Shown one piece after another: positions 33,729 through 46,210 of a DNA stretch of 64,000 nt. The notes beneath the pieces are model-generated. The model had not been told where the DNA came from. It saw only the letters and a list, made by a program, of their open reading frames with translations, and did no database searches. Position 1 is the stretch's first letter. Every line of letters starts with the position of its first letter. Where the stretch lies: contig JAQFVV010012669.1 of assembly GCA_028023455.1 (NCBI GenBank), forward strand, positions 1,058,501 to 1,122,500. The letters run 5' to 3'. This stretch comes from Epiperipatus broadwayi (lineage: Eukaryota > Onychophora > Udeonychophora > Euonychophora > Peripatidae). The translations under genes were made by a program, and so were the position numbers.

Positions 33729-36601
33729 ATAGTAACATATCTAGACTTAATTGTCCATGAATAAGTGTATATTCACAGCATTACATATTTAAAAGCTATA
33801 ATTAATTTATTTGCAGCTTATTTAAATTAGCGTATATATTATCAAATAGTTGACAAGTTTGTTCTTTTTTTCTTCAGATGTATGTATCAACCATTTTTTC
33901 AGTTGATTAATAAATTAATATTGAATACATTTATTTCAGTCTGCTTTGTTATAGCTATCAAAATATCAGATTATAGAGTTTGAAAATGAAAGAATTTACT
34001 ATTTTATTACCATGGCTTTTACATGTTACCAAAATATTTTTATTTTACTTGTTGTAGTTTTTCAGGATAACGACAACCTATTAGATTGAAGATCCCACTG
34101 TTTTGACATTTCCATATCTAGAAACTTTTATTTTTATTATATTTAAAGAAGAAATGTAATACACACACAAATGATGTGGTATGATTTCAAAAATTAATTT
34201 TTTCATATTCCCATAAATTAAATATTTTTTTCCATGTAATATAAATTTTTACAAATAAATATTTTAACTTTAATATCTTTTAATAATAAATATATTGACA
34301 TGTAATTCTTTTATTAAACTTTTATAATATATAAAAGTGATAACTAACATCTTACTTTACATTTAAACAGAAGTTTGGTATTACCTATTGAAAATTTGCA
34401 AAAGATACTATTGCACCCATAAATGGAGAATCATAGCTATTATCAGATGAACATAATTTTTCAATTAGCAGAAAGCAAGGTTTTTTTTTTAATATATATT
34501 TAATACAATCTCACTATTTAAATTTATGCTAGATATCACAGCTGTTGATTTATTGTTACATTAATAACTCTAACATTATTTCTACATGTATTTCTATGCA
34601 TGATTATATATGAGGATACATTTTTAAAGTCATAGGAACTTTCAAATCATGTCAACTCTGTTTGTCATTATCATTGGCATAATTATCCTGATTTTATATA
34701 TGAATGTATGCTTCATTAGCAGTATACAGATGTAGTTACTATTACTTTAATCATAATTTTTATCAGCAGAAATAATTTTATCTGGACAATAAATAGAAAA
34801 ATGTCATATAATTTTCCAAATTTCATGTATATCAGTTTCAGTAAAATTGACTTTTTATTATAGAATCATGAAATCTATTTATGAAAATTGTCTTTTAATT
34901 TTTTTATGGTTTATTTCTTCATGTAGTATTATTTAAACTAAAATCAAATTTAAACTTGCAAAAAATTTTTATGATCAAAGAAAATTGAAACAGTAGTTAA
35001 AGAATTATATATCTTAATTTGTATGCAGTAATAAAATAACTGGTGTTCTTTTAATTGTTTTCTGGAACAACATCTTAATTCACTATATGTGATTTATTAC
35101 CCTATATGCTTTATTGATCAATTATATTATTATTATTATTTTGCCCTTTAGGTATAGTATTTTTAGTTATTGACTAATTTATTTATATGCGATTGAACAT
35201 AAAATGAAATATTATATATAATAACAAATATTGTTTAGTGAATTTAAAGTGAGTATTATTAAGAAAAAGCACAGATAATCATTTTTTACTATTTTTATGT
35301 TATTGTATTTCTTATTAAATTTATTTAAAGTATGTTGAATTTGTTTTCTGTTATGTTCAATGTTTATAAATTCTTGACTAAATACTTACTATTTTGTATT
35401 TTATCATTTTTGTATAACTACATAGATTGTTATTATGGTATGGAAACAATTTAAATCTTGCCCTTTTATGTCTAATTGGTACGTTTGATTTTAAGTGAAT
35501 GGGTTCTCTTTTTTTAAATGGATTTAATGAACATTAAATGGTCATTTGATCTAGACATTTGTAAGTTTAAAAGTTAAACAATTTTATTTTGTTCTTACTT
35601 ATGGCCCAATTAAATTATTTAATTTATATAGAAGTAAGTCAGTGTCACTTCACCAAATGTAAACAAAAACATCATGAACATACTTAGTATAAATTTTAAT
35701 ATTTATAACACTAATTAGTATTTAAGGTTATATTTTCATATGTAAATATATTCTTGTGTATATATGTGTTTGATAGCAGTAAAATATTTATGTAAGTATA
35801 AATAATCAATCATTTATTCAAGCTTATATAGTCAAATATTAGAATCAATTTGAAAATTAGTTTCAGGCTATAAGTTATCTTCAAGGGAATACTATCGGCT
35901 TTGTAGACCTTTAGCATCTGATTTGCACTCTTATTATGCTATTAAAATTAGTGACCTGAATTTTTGTTAGTCATCTTAAAATTAACTCAAGAGCACTTAC
36001 CTATAAATATTACATTAGTAACATTGAACAACTCTTTAATTTTAGCTTTTAGTTTTTTATTTACGAACTTAAAAAAAAAAAAATTTATTCTAATTTTAAG
36101 TTAATGTAACGGCATATACCGTTACAATATATATATATGTTAGTCATAGTACAACTTTAGGACATTTTTTATATACAATGGTTGTTTATTTTATTCATTT
36201 CAGGAAGATTTTTAGAAAAATATTTTTTTTTCATAATGCTGTTTTATATTACATTTAGTGAATATGAAATAATAATAACTTGGGCATGGCTTGTTGATTT
36301 TTTGATTTGTCCATAGATTGAAAGATACTATAGATATTGTTATTGTTTATAATATATAAAACATAGACTTGCAATTGATGTGCTAAACAATTAAAATATC
36401 AGTAAAAGTAGTTACTTTTATTGATATTTTAGGTAAGACATTTACTCTCAAATGTTTTGATGAATATTTAAAACATGAATTTTTATTTATTAAAAGACAG
36501 CCATAAGTATTATATATTAGATGCAACATTTTCTATTAAGAATTCCATGATGTTCTGTGTAATAAATGTCTATAATTTAAACTTTGAAAGTTGAAATGTA
36601 A
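33729..36601. other. Intron sequence, nothing recognised
   Basis: AT-rich, with homopolymers and a TA tract at 36127-36139. No coding remnant or clear repeat. Confidence 0.55.
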
Positions 36602-36614
36602 AAATTTAGTATAT

Positions 36615-38734
36615 TTTAAATACAAATATATTTTATATACCTGGAGTCTAGATATAATATAGGGATTTGAACACAGACTTTCAAGCTCTCTTCAGCCATA
36701 TACTATATCTCATACAACTAATTCACATGGCCACACATGTGAAAAAGATAAATGATTTCCACTATACATATTTCGTGCTGAACCAGCACTCATCTTTTGA
36801 TTCAGATCATCATCTCCTACCCATATATATTGTAACAGACGGGGTTCGAATACAAGAGATAAGGCAATAGTGCTAATTGAGAGTGTTGATATGGAGCGAT
36901 TATATGCGAAAAGATATATATGTAAATAATCATTCGAACCCTGTTACAAGGAGTGCGAAAGTTATGTGTGTATGCATATGTAAATATAGTTGTATGTGCG
37001 AGTGTACAATATGCGTATGTATTATCGGTGATGGTTACAATCAATTATATATAGAGCTGTATAAATTGTAATTGATTATTCGTATATATTTTATCCGTTA
37101 AGTTTTTTTTTAAAGTTTTAATAATATTGTCGGTAACACGTGTTTTTCTTTTGTTAATTAATCTCTTGAACATATGAGGACAGAAATAGAAATGAATCAA
37201 TTGCTGTAGGCAGTTTAGTCAATAACTGGCGTCGAGAAGTCTGAAAACTGGTCAAGTGGGTATTTTTGAAGAACAATGGAAGAACTGGTCAGTGGCGTAC
37301 GGATACACAGAGAAAATTTTACAAAGTTAAAAGTGAAAAACAAAAGAACTTTTTGTTGTGCTCGAAAGGAGAGATATAGATAGAAAAAAAAAAGGAGACG
37401 CGGCTTGAACTACAGATTGTGTGGACGTGTAATTTTTTTCTTAAGAAGTCATTAATATTTTTCCCACCCAAAATGTCGGGGTAATTCTATAGTGCGAGTT
37501 TCGTTAATCGGCCCAGTGGACACTTGTCGTGGAACTCACCTGAAGCGGACTTACGAACTGCGTTATTAAAATAAAGAAATTTTGTTTCATCAAGTGTAAT
37601 GGTGACGAAAGATCTTTGAAAATTGGACCCTGTCATAAAGCGAGTGAATCACCTACTCCACCTCTGGGATAAGCTATTCGATATACCCTATTGGAACTGT
37701 TCGCCATCCGTTATATCTACCAGACCAGTATTCTTGGAGAGTTATAAATGCGGACTTGTCTTTGATCGCATGAACTAAGGTAAATTGACGTGGCACAAAA
37801 ATATATGTTCAGTGAATGTGTCTTAATAAAGAAACTTGTGTTACCTCAATATTAATTACTATAATGGGTCTCTTTTAAAATTAAATAAAATAACAACATT
37901 AAATAAACAGCTCTGATGTATAATTGCACTATTTTGATGCGTGTATGAATTATATATGTGTATATCAGAATAAATGGGCTGTGCGCTTGAATATTGATAT
38001 ATTTATATGCGTGTATAAATGGGATTTATTGGTAATGGGTGTAGCCGTAAATAGAATAAATTTTATGATAAGATCCGGGTTAGATTAATGGATTTATAAC
38101 AAATAAACTATCGTACATAATAATAGACATATAAGACTTAGTTAGGTATTGTTTTAGCTTTGTTCTCTAGTTAGACTATCGTCCCCAAACCCTGAGATTG
38201 AGCTGGTTCGGTGCGCTACCATAAATAGATATACATACCAGAACCCTTATTTACGTTTTCGATGAGATAATTCTTATCCACGTGTAAGATTGGCGCGTGA
38301 GATGGAATCAAACCATGCTCACAAATATCTTCATTCGAAGCTATGGGTTACAGCCTACAATGGCGGTATTAAAAGATATCGGGTGGTGTTATAATATATA
38401 ATCAGTTCTTGGTTTATATTAAGATAGAAAATCTTCACACTTTAATTTACAAGCTTCAATCTACTTCACCCTCCCACTCCTTATCAGGTTTTCAATGGTA
38501 TGAACGACTGAAGAGTTGGAGGGTGGAATAGATTGAAGCCTGTTCATTAAAGTATGAAGATTTGCTATCTTAATATATACTGAGCACTAATTATATATAT
38601 ATGTAGAAGATGATGATCTGGACCAATTGATGAGTGCTGGTTTAGCACAGAATATACATATTGGAGATCATTTGTATGAGATAGGGTGAATGGCTGAAGG
38701 GAGCTTGAAAATCTGTGTTCAAATCCCCTATATT
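36615..38734. mobile_element. Family-A foldback (inverted dimer), split by a 1.56-kb insertion
   Basis: The left end AGGGATTTGAACACAGACTT (36661) and right end CTGTGTTCAAATCCCCTA (38714-38731) are reverse complements, as are all family-A blocks between them. The centre of symmetry is near 38487. The left arm is interrupted after ACCCATATATAT (36830) and resumes at ATATATAATCAG (38394). A 13-bp direct repeat AAATTTAGTATAT (36602-36614 and 38735-38747) flanks the whole and looks like a target duplication. That length points to a retrotransposition-like insertion rather than cut-and-paste. Confidence 0.8.
36831..38393 (+). mobile_element. 1.56-kb GC-richer insertion, probable solo LTR
   Basis: Interrupts the family-A left arm within a CATATATATAATCAG site that is intact in the copy at 27836. 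It begins TGTAACAGACGGGGTTCGAA, and an inverted partial copy ATTCGAACCCTGTTACA lies at 36932-36948. It ends near GGGTGGTGTTATA. It is visibly richer in G+C and CpG than everything around it (for example 37140-37800), so it is relatively young. A TATA box TATAAA at 37743 and AATAAA at 37824 lie 80 bp apart, as in the U3-R part of an LTR. No coding frame is seen. An unclassified nonautonomous DNA element remains possible. Confidence 0.6.
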
Positions 38735-38747
38735 AAATTTAGTATAT

Positions 38748-40904
38748 GTGAATTATATTTTTGTAATAGTTCTTTAAAGGAATTGTAATGCTTTTATTGG
38801 ATTTCATTTTGATTTGTGATGTATAAATGGTATTTATATTTTGTAAACTATTACTTAAATGGAGGAAAAGAATAAAGATAATAATATAAAAGTTATTAAA
38901 GAAAGCATTAGCTAATAACACCCTAGAGGAACGTGAGATGTTGAAAAGAGATTATGAACTTGATAGTATTTTCTATGTTTGATTTTATCCTGCTATACAA
39001 ACAACTAATATAAGCAGGTTCTTAATCATTTTGCTAAAAGTAGTGTATGAAATTATTTTCTAAAACAAAGCGAAAATATAAAATAATCTATAGTACTTAC
39101 AATACTGTAATCTAGAACCAAATATAGAATAGCCACGACTGATATCAATAGGAAAAGTGGAAAACCATCCACCATACAAGAATTTACGTGAAGAAAATCT
39201 TTTTAGATTGTTCTCAATCAGACATACAAAATGTAAAAAAATGTAAGAGCTAGAAGAAGCTTTTTGAATAATACCTGCATTTCAATTCTTTAATTTAAAT
39301 AATAATATACTAGAGCAGCGTTGATCTAGCTTCATCTATAGTAATCTTAAATAATCACTATTTCTGGTAATAACTGATTAGACAAGCTTATATTAAATGG
39401 TGCTAAAAAGTCGCTCTTGTTTTATATTTTTTTAAATCATGACTGAACTTTTTTTAATGCTTTTTGATATTGTAAATTGCACAAAATTTTACTCTAGTTG
39501 CCAATTCTCTACAGTTTTTTTTTTTTTATAAAGTTTTACTGCTTTTTTTTTTTAATATATGAAGTCAGGTGAGTGTTTTGTGCTTAGAGTCTTCACAATG
39601 ATTTTACTTCCAACTTAATTTTAAAATGCATGCATATAAAGACACACAAATTAAAATCTAATTGTATGTAAGGATATCTATATATTTTTTAATTTAGCTA
39701 AAGTCTACAAAATGAAAACAAATATTATATATTTGCTTTGAGGTTTGCCTTTCTCATATTTTTCATTCTCCATTTGTTATTAAAAGATTTAAAGTTTAAT
39801 TAATTATTGGATCTTTTTTAATGGAAAATATATTTTTAATTTCAGAGTGCCCATTTCCATTATTTTATGAACCATTTAAATAATGGGTTTACTTATTAAA
39901 TCCTCTAATAATTTTTGACTTTCAGATCATATATATATAATACTTTTCTACATCATTAATACTATATATTAATGAAATGCAAAATATATTTTTTTTAAAA
40001 TATTTTATTAACAATTGGTATAAAAAAATTCTATTATAACAAAATTATTAAGGTTTATTATGAGCTGAATAATATATGAATACTTTGTGTGCACACAAAT
40101 ACAGTGTGTATGTATGATAAATGTAAAGTTATAAATGCATAGTTAAAAATTAGTACACAAAGATAGATTTTCATATTAAACTATAATTAAGAATCTGAAT
40201 ATGTCTTTGATTCTATGAAAAATTCAGTTCAAGATGGACACTGGTCATTTTCAGCTAATAAAATCAAATTGTTTTATGTGAAGAAATGGAAAATGTAAAG
40301 AGATAGATCAAGGAGACATGCTTTATTGCAAATTCAGAATTTAAAATAAACCTTTGCAAATCTTAACATATAAAATTAACAATATTATTGCTTCCTATGT
40401 TTCATTGCCTTCAGTTTTGATAATAGTTTTAAATATATTATTCTTAATTATAATTTTACAAAAAACTCTTTCCTGTATTGATTTTGAATTAGCATTTATA
40501 ATTTTAGTGTGCATGGAAATTCTAATTTAATTGCCATATTAGGATACAAATCAATTTATAGGAATAAGAATTATGATTCATGTTATTATGTTCACTGCTG
40601 TATATTAATGTATTCTGGAGCATGCCTCTTAGTAATCACATATGGAATGAATCCTTGCTTCTGAGATTACTTTCTTTGAATAAACATAACTAATACATAT
40701 ATATGATGAAAAGTAATTGTTTTAATAAGCTAACACCTCAATTCAAAAGTAATAAATATCATTTAAATTCGGAGTAGAAACTTTTATCTCTCAAAGCTTA
40801 GAAAGAAATACCCATTGTAGCACCATTTTGAGAACCAGCAGCCCCCAAGAAATAAATTTCAGATTCCCCATAGCATTATCTGCTTAATTTTCTAAATTAG
40901 TTGT
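38748..40904. other. Intron sequence, nothing recognised
   Basis: AT-rich with T and A runs. No coding remnant. Confidence 0.55.
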
Positions 40905-41460
40905 ATATTTAAATCATTACATTATCCATTTAACTTTGCAATATCTGAAAATGATTGATTGCACATCCCTAACTTTTTATAATTAAATCCTTTCTAGTTT
41001 TTCAAATTCCAGTTAAATATATGCCCGTTGCTCTATACTCTCCTCAAGCATAAAATTAAAAAGCTAAATTATTAACATTTGTTATAATACAAAAATCATC
41101 AATTTTTTAAATTTTAAGTAACAACATATATTCGACAACAACAAAAAATTAAATAAAAATATGAATTAATAATTTACAAATAAAATTATTAATTAAATGA
41201 TGAAATATTGATATATCAATTATGTTTTAAATTTATCAAAAAAAAACATTTTTCCTAGTAACTAAAATTATTTGATACCTAATATCTCTAAAAGTACTGT
41301 CAGAATGAGAAATCATTTAAAACTAACACGGTATTTTACTTTACATTTGTCTAATCATTGTGCTTAATCATTTTATTCTATAGCATGGAGATGACTGTTT
41401 AAACAAATGTTTGTTGTGTGCAAATCTGTTTTGTTGGAATAAATGTATTTAAAATAACAA
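40905..41460. repeat. Diverged dispersed repeat, copy 1
   Basis: Aligns with 49055-49700 in the same orientation. It starts at TATTTAAATCATT, passes through ATAATTAAATCC, and ends at the 27-bp block at 41434-41460 that is identical in both copies. It is an unknown old interspersed repeat or a segmental duplication. Confidence 0.65.
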
Positions 41461-43754
41461 TATATTACAAAAATTATCAAGATCTCATTTAGGAAGGAAT
41501 ATCATTCATGGTTACATGGCTGTGGGCAGAGAAATTATTTTATTGTACTACAAGCACAAGATGTATAAATGCATTCCTATTAGCTGTTCAGATAGTAGAG
41601 GAATTTCATGTTTTCACCATATATAAAAATATCCAAGAAAAAATACATTATTAATTCACTATAGGAATTTTTCATCACTATTATACATATAAAATTTTGA
41701 AGCATCTTTTATTAATAATATAGAGGAATTTCTTATATCTAATATAAATAACCCTATTCTCATAGAATAGTTAACTAATAACCACGGAAAGAATTCGGTC
41801 TTCAAGAAGACAAGATGAAACCCATTTATGAATAATCTACATACATATACACTGTTTTATTTATTGATTTCTATCATAAAGTTAATACAAATGGAATGAA
41901 TAACCAATTTCAGGTTCTAGTAAGATGTATGTAAAAGATTTTAAAAGTATAACAGTGAAATTAACTTCAGCAATAAGAAATGGCATGCATGAGTTTTCAT
42001 ATGCATATTTTAAAGAAAATGATTTAAACAAACAACTTTAATTACCAATTAATGTTTTTATTATATGAACCTTATAGTATCTCTTCCTATTTATGAAACA
42101 CACTTTTTCTGTTGCATCTAAAATTTCAACTATGCATATAAACAAAAACGCTTTAATTTATAAATTTTTAATAGATCTTCTGCTCTTTTTTTATACATTC
42201 ACATCATTTTTGCTCTACATGAATTAAAATCTCTAAAATCATAACACCTATCATGTTTTATGTTTCCATACTCTGCCATTCTAGATATTAACTTAACATA
42301 AAATGCTAAATAAAGTTGTAATATTTTCTACATTTCTATAGATTATTTACATTTTTTATTGAAAAAAATAAACTCAAAGAAATAAATGATGTATATGATA
42401 AATAGTATATGTATTCATAATAAAAATTATAATACATTTTATTAAAATATTAAAGATAATGAGAGAATATTTTGCTTTAAATATTTCTGATAAGTAATAA
42501 AAAATAAGATTATATTTACCATACATGATTGTAATTTTTTTCTGATTAGACTTTTATTAATATACAAGTTTTCCAAGAAAATGTTTTATTATTAGACATA
42601 TAGGATGGGGTTTGGGATCCAAGACAAATAATAAAGATAGCATACTTAATGAAATTATCTGGTAAAAGGCAAAATGCTTATATATGTAGGTTCATCAACA
42701 GAATTATATTTCAACTGCTTATTTATAATAGCTTTCATTTCATCTCTATTAGCAATAACATTACAAAGAAATATTTTATATAAATGTATAAGTGAACTTT
42801 GCTGATTAATCAAAAAAATAATGTGTTTGAATCTATTATTAGATAGCGAATACAAGTCAAATTCCTAGAAGTTTTCATTATTTCATGATTGATATTGTAT
42901 AACCAATAGCTATTTTTCCTTGTTTGCATTTTAACTATTTTTCATGGAGTGTTTAAAAATAAAATATGTTGCAATTCAGAATTAATTTCCATTTTTAAAA
43001 AGTAAACAGGTTGAGATTTTTAATTAGATTCTTTACACTTTTTAAAAAAAATTGGAACATTTGAAATATTTGAAATCCTGATCCAGACTTATCTAAACTG
43101 CTAATTAATTAAAACAATTTTTTTTTCTTCACACATTTTTTCCATGGACAAAAAGATGATGAGTCATAACAGCTACATGTTACTATTTTCATCACTGCAA
43201 AAACTTTTTTTCACATTTGATACCAAAACAAATAGACTGTTGTAAATTGTCATTCTTCTTTATATTATATAACAAAAAAAAATATGAGTCACCCAACTTT
43301 ATATAATAAATCTATAAATTATTTAATAATTAGCATTACAATAACTATAAAATAATCACTGATACACTTTAACAATATGCATGCATGTTGAATAAATGTA
43401 TATTCATTTTTATACATATACATATGATTAACTAAATAGAAATGGTTAATGAGAATAGGCTATTATTGTTAATTTTAGTTTGATAATTTACATTAATTAT
43501 TTATGTGTTATGCTTTTTATTATTACTTTCCAAACTAATTTCTGAAAATGCTTTCTTAACTTATATCTTCAATATATATAATAATTAAAAGTTTTAAAGA
43601 TGCAATTTTTAAAGTTTTAATGATATTTTCTATACATTTTTCTAGTTAGTATTTAGTTATAATGATATTAATCAAGTAACCAATTAAAAAGTGGCACTGC
43701 AAACTGAAATTATGTCATCTATTAATAGTATTTTTCTGACCCCCAGTATTAATC
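41461..43754. other. Intron sequence, nothing recognised
   Basis: AT-rich. The repeat above may continue weakly beyond 41460. An open minus-strand frame at 42655-42855 has no known relatives and biased composition, so it is not called. Confidence 0.5.
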
Positions 43755-43772
43755 AAAAGTGTTTGTTACTTT

Positions 43773-43882
43773 TTTTTTTTCTCATATGTCACAGCATTAG
43801 CCGGGACACGAACCCACAACTGTCTGCAACCAACTACTTGCTTGCAAGGCAGTTGCGATGACCTCTCAGCTAACAACGCTTG
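43773..43882 (-). mobile_element. tRNA-derived SINE (or tRNA retropseudogene) with poly(A) tail and 18-bp target duplication
   Basis: On the minus strand the order is: A box TTAGCTGAGAGG (43862-43873); a 7-nt anticodon loop CTTGCAA with anticodon TGC (Ala-like); B box GGGTTCGTGTCCC (43803-43815); then a short 3' part and an A tail seen as the T run at 43770-43780. It is flanked by perfect 18-bp repeats AAAAGTGTTTGTTACTTT (43755-43772 and 43883-43900). The piece between anticodon arm and T arm is longer than in a normal tRNA, so a SINE head is likelier than a copied mature tRNA. Compared with its surroundings it looks young. Confidence 0.85.
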
Positions 43883-43900
43883 AAAAGTGTTTGTTACTTT

Positions 43901-45589
43901 TATGCTGTAGTTTTAAATAAGGGAAATGGAGCAGATATCAATAATTTGTGTGAAAGCCTCAAATGTCACAATTTTTCAAATATTTTCACAAGCAAACAAA
44001 TGTCTCCCATAAAAAGTTATATATAATAATTAGATTTTCATAGATTTATAAAAACTACGAATGCAAACATCATCTAGCATTATCATTTATTTATCTGATT
44101 CTCAATGATTATTTTTTCCCAAAGCTCTCAATATCATTGTATTGTTCTTATTTGTTAGATAACTGCATTTGGAAAAAGTAGGCATTTCTGGTTCTTATGT
44201 ATTTATTTTGAAAAGCTGTGTTTATTAATATTATATATGTATAATGAAAAAGTATAGTTTCACATAAAATTAAGACTTGTAAGAGCATATTAAAATGGGA
44301 AATAAAGATAATGAATTTGATTAAATAAAGTGCTTTTATTAGTTTTCGTTTCATAATATATTTTTTTTAGAGTACATTAACAAGTATACATAATTTATTA
44401 TTTTTTGTTTTATTAGTCTGCCTTTAATGTGTGTAAATAATTATAATTGAAACTTTTGAAATATTTGGATGTTAATTAACTTTTATTTTAAAAGATTATG
44501 TATAATGGATTTGTAATATCGTTTAAGTGCCTTATATTTTATTTTCATTATCAGAAAATTTTTAAATTGTATATATAAAAGATAAAATAACTTTTTTTTT
44601 TTTATGTAGAAATGTATTAATACAAGCCAAAAGCTGGCAGGCAGATATTTACATCTGTGTGTATATTATATAATATTTTGAATTACATTTTATTTTCTTC
44701 AGAGAAAAAAAAAGAATACTCCCTCGCCTAGGAAAATTTAATACTATTCAAAATATAGATTAATGTAGTACTTTTTATTAAGTTTTTTTCCTATCTCGAT
44801 TATTATTATTTGTTTTAACTTAAACGTTTGTTTGATAATTTCCCCCCACAAATCTCTATCTGTCTGTCTTTTTTTAAATACATATATTGAAATGATTTAT
44901 AATTAAAAATATTCAATTTTTTTTTATGTTTCTTATGTAAAAACAATTAAGAGATAAAAAGATTTCTTGTCAACTTTTCAATAACATCTGTTATTTTTCA
45001 TTTGTTCCTACCCTGAAAAAAATAGCTGCAAGAAATTTTCATTATCATGCATAGTCATAATCGATCACTAGAGATCACTATCGTTTTTAGAAAGATTCAT
45101 TTGCATTAATTTTTTTTTGTATAAATGGTCTCCTGCCTTTATTTGCTCACAAAAACTTAATGACCCTTTGAAGTATAAAATTATATTACAGATAAATCTA
45201 TAGATAGATAATGATTAATATAGTATTATATTGAAAGCAGCTTAGATTTGTTAAAGAACATTTTTATAAACGCTAGAAAGCCTAGTCTAGCATTGATATG
45301 ATGTTCTGCATCAAAAGCTTGCTAAAACTGCTTTAAATATAACACTATAATAATCATTATCTGTTCATACACTCAAATGGAATGTAAGTTTACCTTATAT
45401 TACAATTTATAACAATACAAATTACTGTTGTTATTATTATAATAATAGTAATGATATATATATGAAAGAGATAATAAATATTTCAAATATTTGGTTATTA
45501 AAAAAGTCTTAAAAATAATATAATGTTATTTAAAAATTAGATTTAATTCTACAGTAGTCACAATCAAAAAATTCAACACTAAATTAAAT
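43901..45589. other. Intron sequence, nothing recognised
   Basis: AT-rich. Patches near 45000-45330 are somewhat less AT-rich without recognisable homology. Confidence 0.55.
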
Positions 45590-45840
45590 TAAAACAGGCA
45601 AAACTCTCCATATAGTAGTGCCACTCAATACAAGCCAGAGTAGTCTATGGATGCCAGAACGCTTGTGCATAAAATCCCTATCTAGTGCCTATTCAACCAA
45701 TATCCCCAGACCAGTTTCTAATTTGTGGCTTTTGTCGGTGAGGAGCTTTGGATCTAAGAGCACTGCACCTAAATCTTAGGATCTAATGCAACCTTCCAGC
45801 AGGCACCTTTTATCTCTACTTAACTACAAAACTAGTAGTC
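45590..45840 (+). mobile_element. Family-B repeat, single-orientation copy
   Basis: Begins AAAACAGGCAAAACTCTCCA and continues GTAGTGCCACTCAATACAAG, GCTTGTGCATAAAATCCCTA, CCAATATCCCCAGACCAG, GAGAGCACTGCA-like and CCTTCCAGCAGGCACCTTTT. It is the same order as the copy at 63748-64000 and the foldbacks at 45898 and 54830. No coding capacity. Confidence 0.8.
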
Positions 45841-45897
45841 TAAAATTGAAAACACAACAATATTTTCAATCCAAGCTCATTAGCTTATTGGTATTAA

Positions 45898-46197
45898 ATC
45901 ACTAAACATCACATGATCAACATTTCTTATGCTTGCTCATAACTGTTATTAAAATAGGCAAAACTCTCCATACAGTAGTGCCAGTCAGTGCAAGCCAGAG
46001 TAATCAATGGATTCCAGAAAGCTTGTGCATTAAATCTCTATCTAATGCCTACTCATCCAATATCTCCAGACTAGTTTTTAGTTTGTGGCTTTCTATTGAT
46101 TACTCTGGCTTGCACTGAGTGGCACTACTGTATGGAGAGTTTTGTCGGTTTTAATAACAGTTATGAGCAAGCATAAGAAATGATGATCATGTGATGT
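45898..46197. mobile_element. Family-B foldback (inverted dimer), 300 bp
   Basis: The left arm runs from CACTAAACATCACATGATCA through CTCATAACTGTTATTAAAA, CTCTCCATACAGTAGTGCCA and AGCCAGAGTAATCAATGG. The same blocks return inverted, ending CATGTGATGT at 46197. The spacer is the middle of the family-B unit. The element is flanked by TTATTGGTATTAA (45885-45897) and TTATTGGTCTTAA (46198-46210), a 13-bp direct repeat with one mismatch. Confidence 0.85.
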
Positions 46198-46210
46198 TTA
46201 TTGGTCTTAA

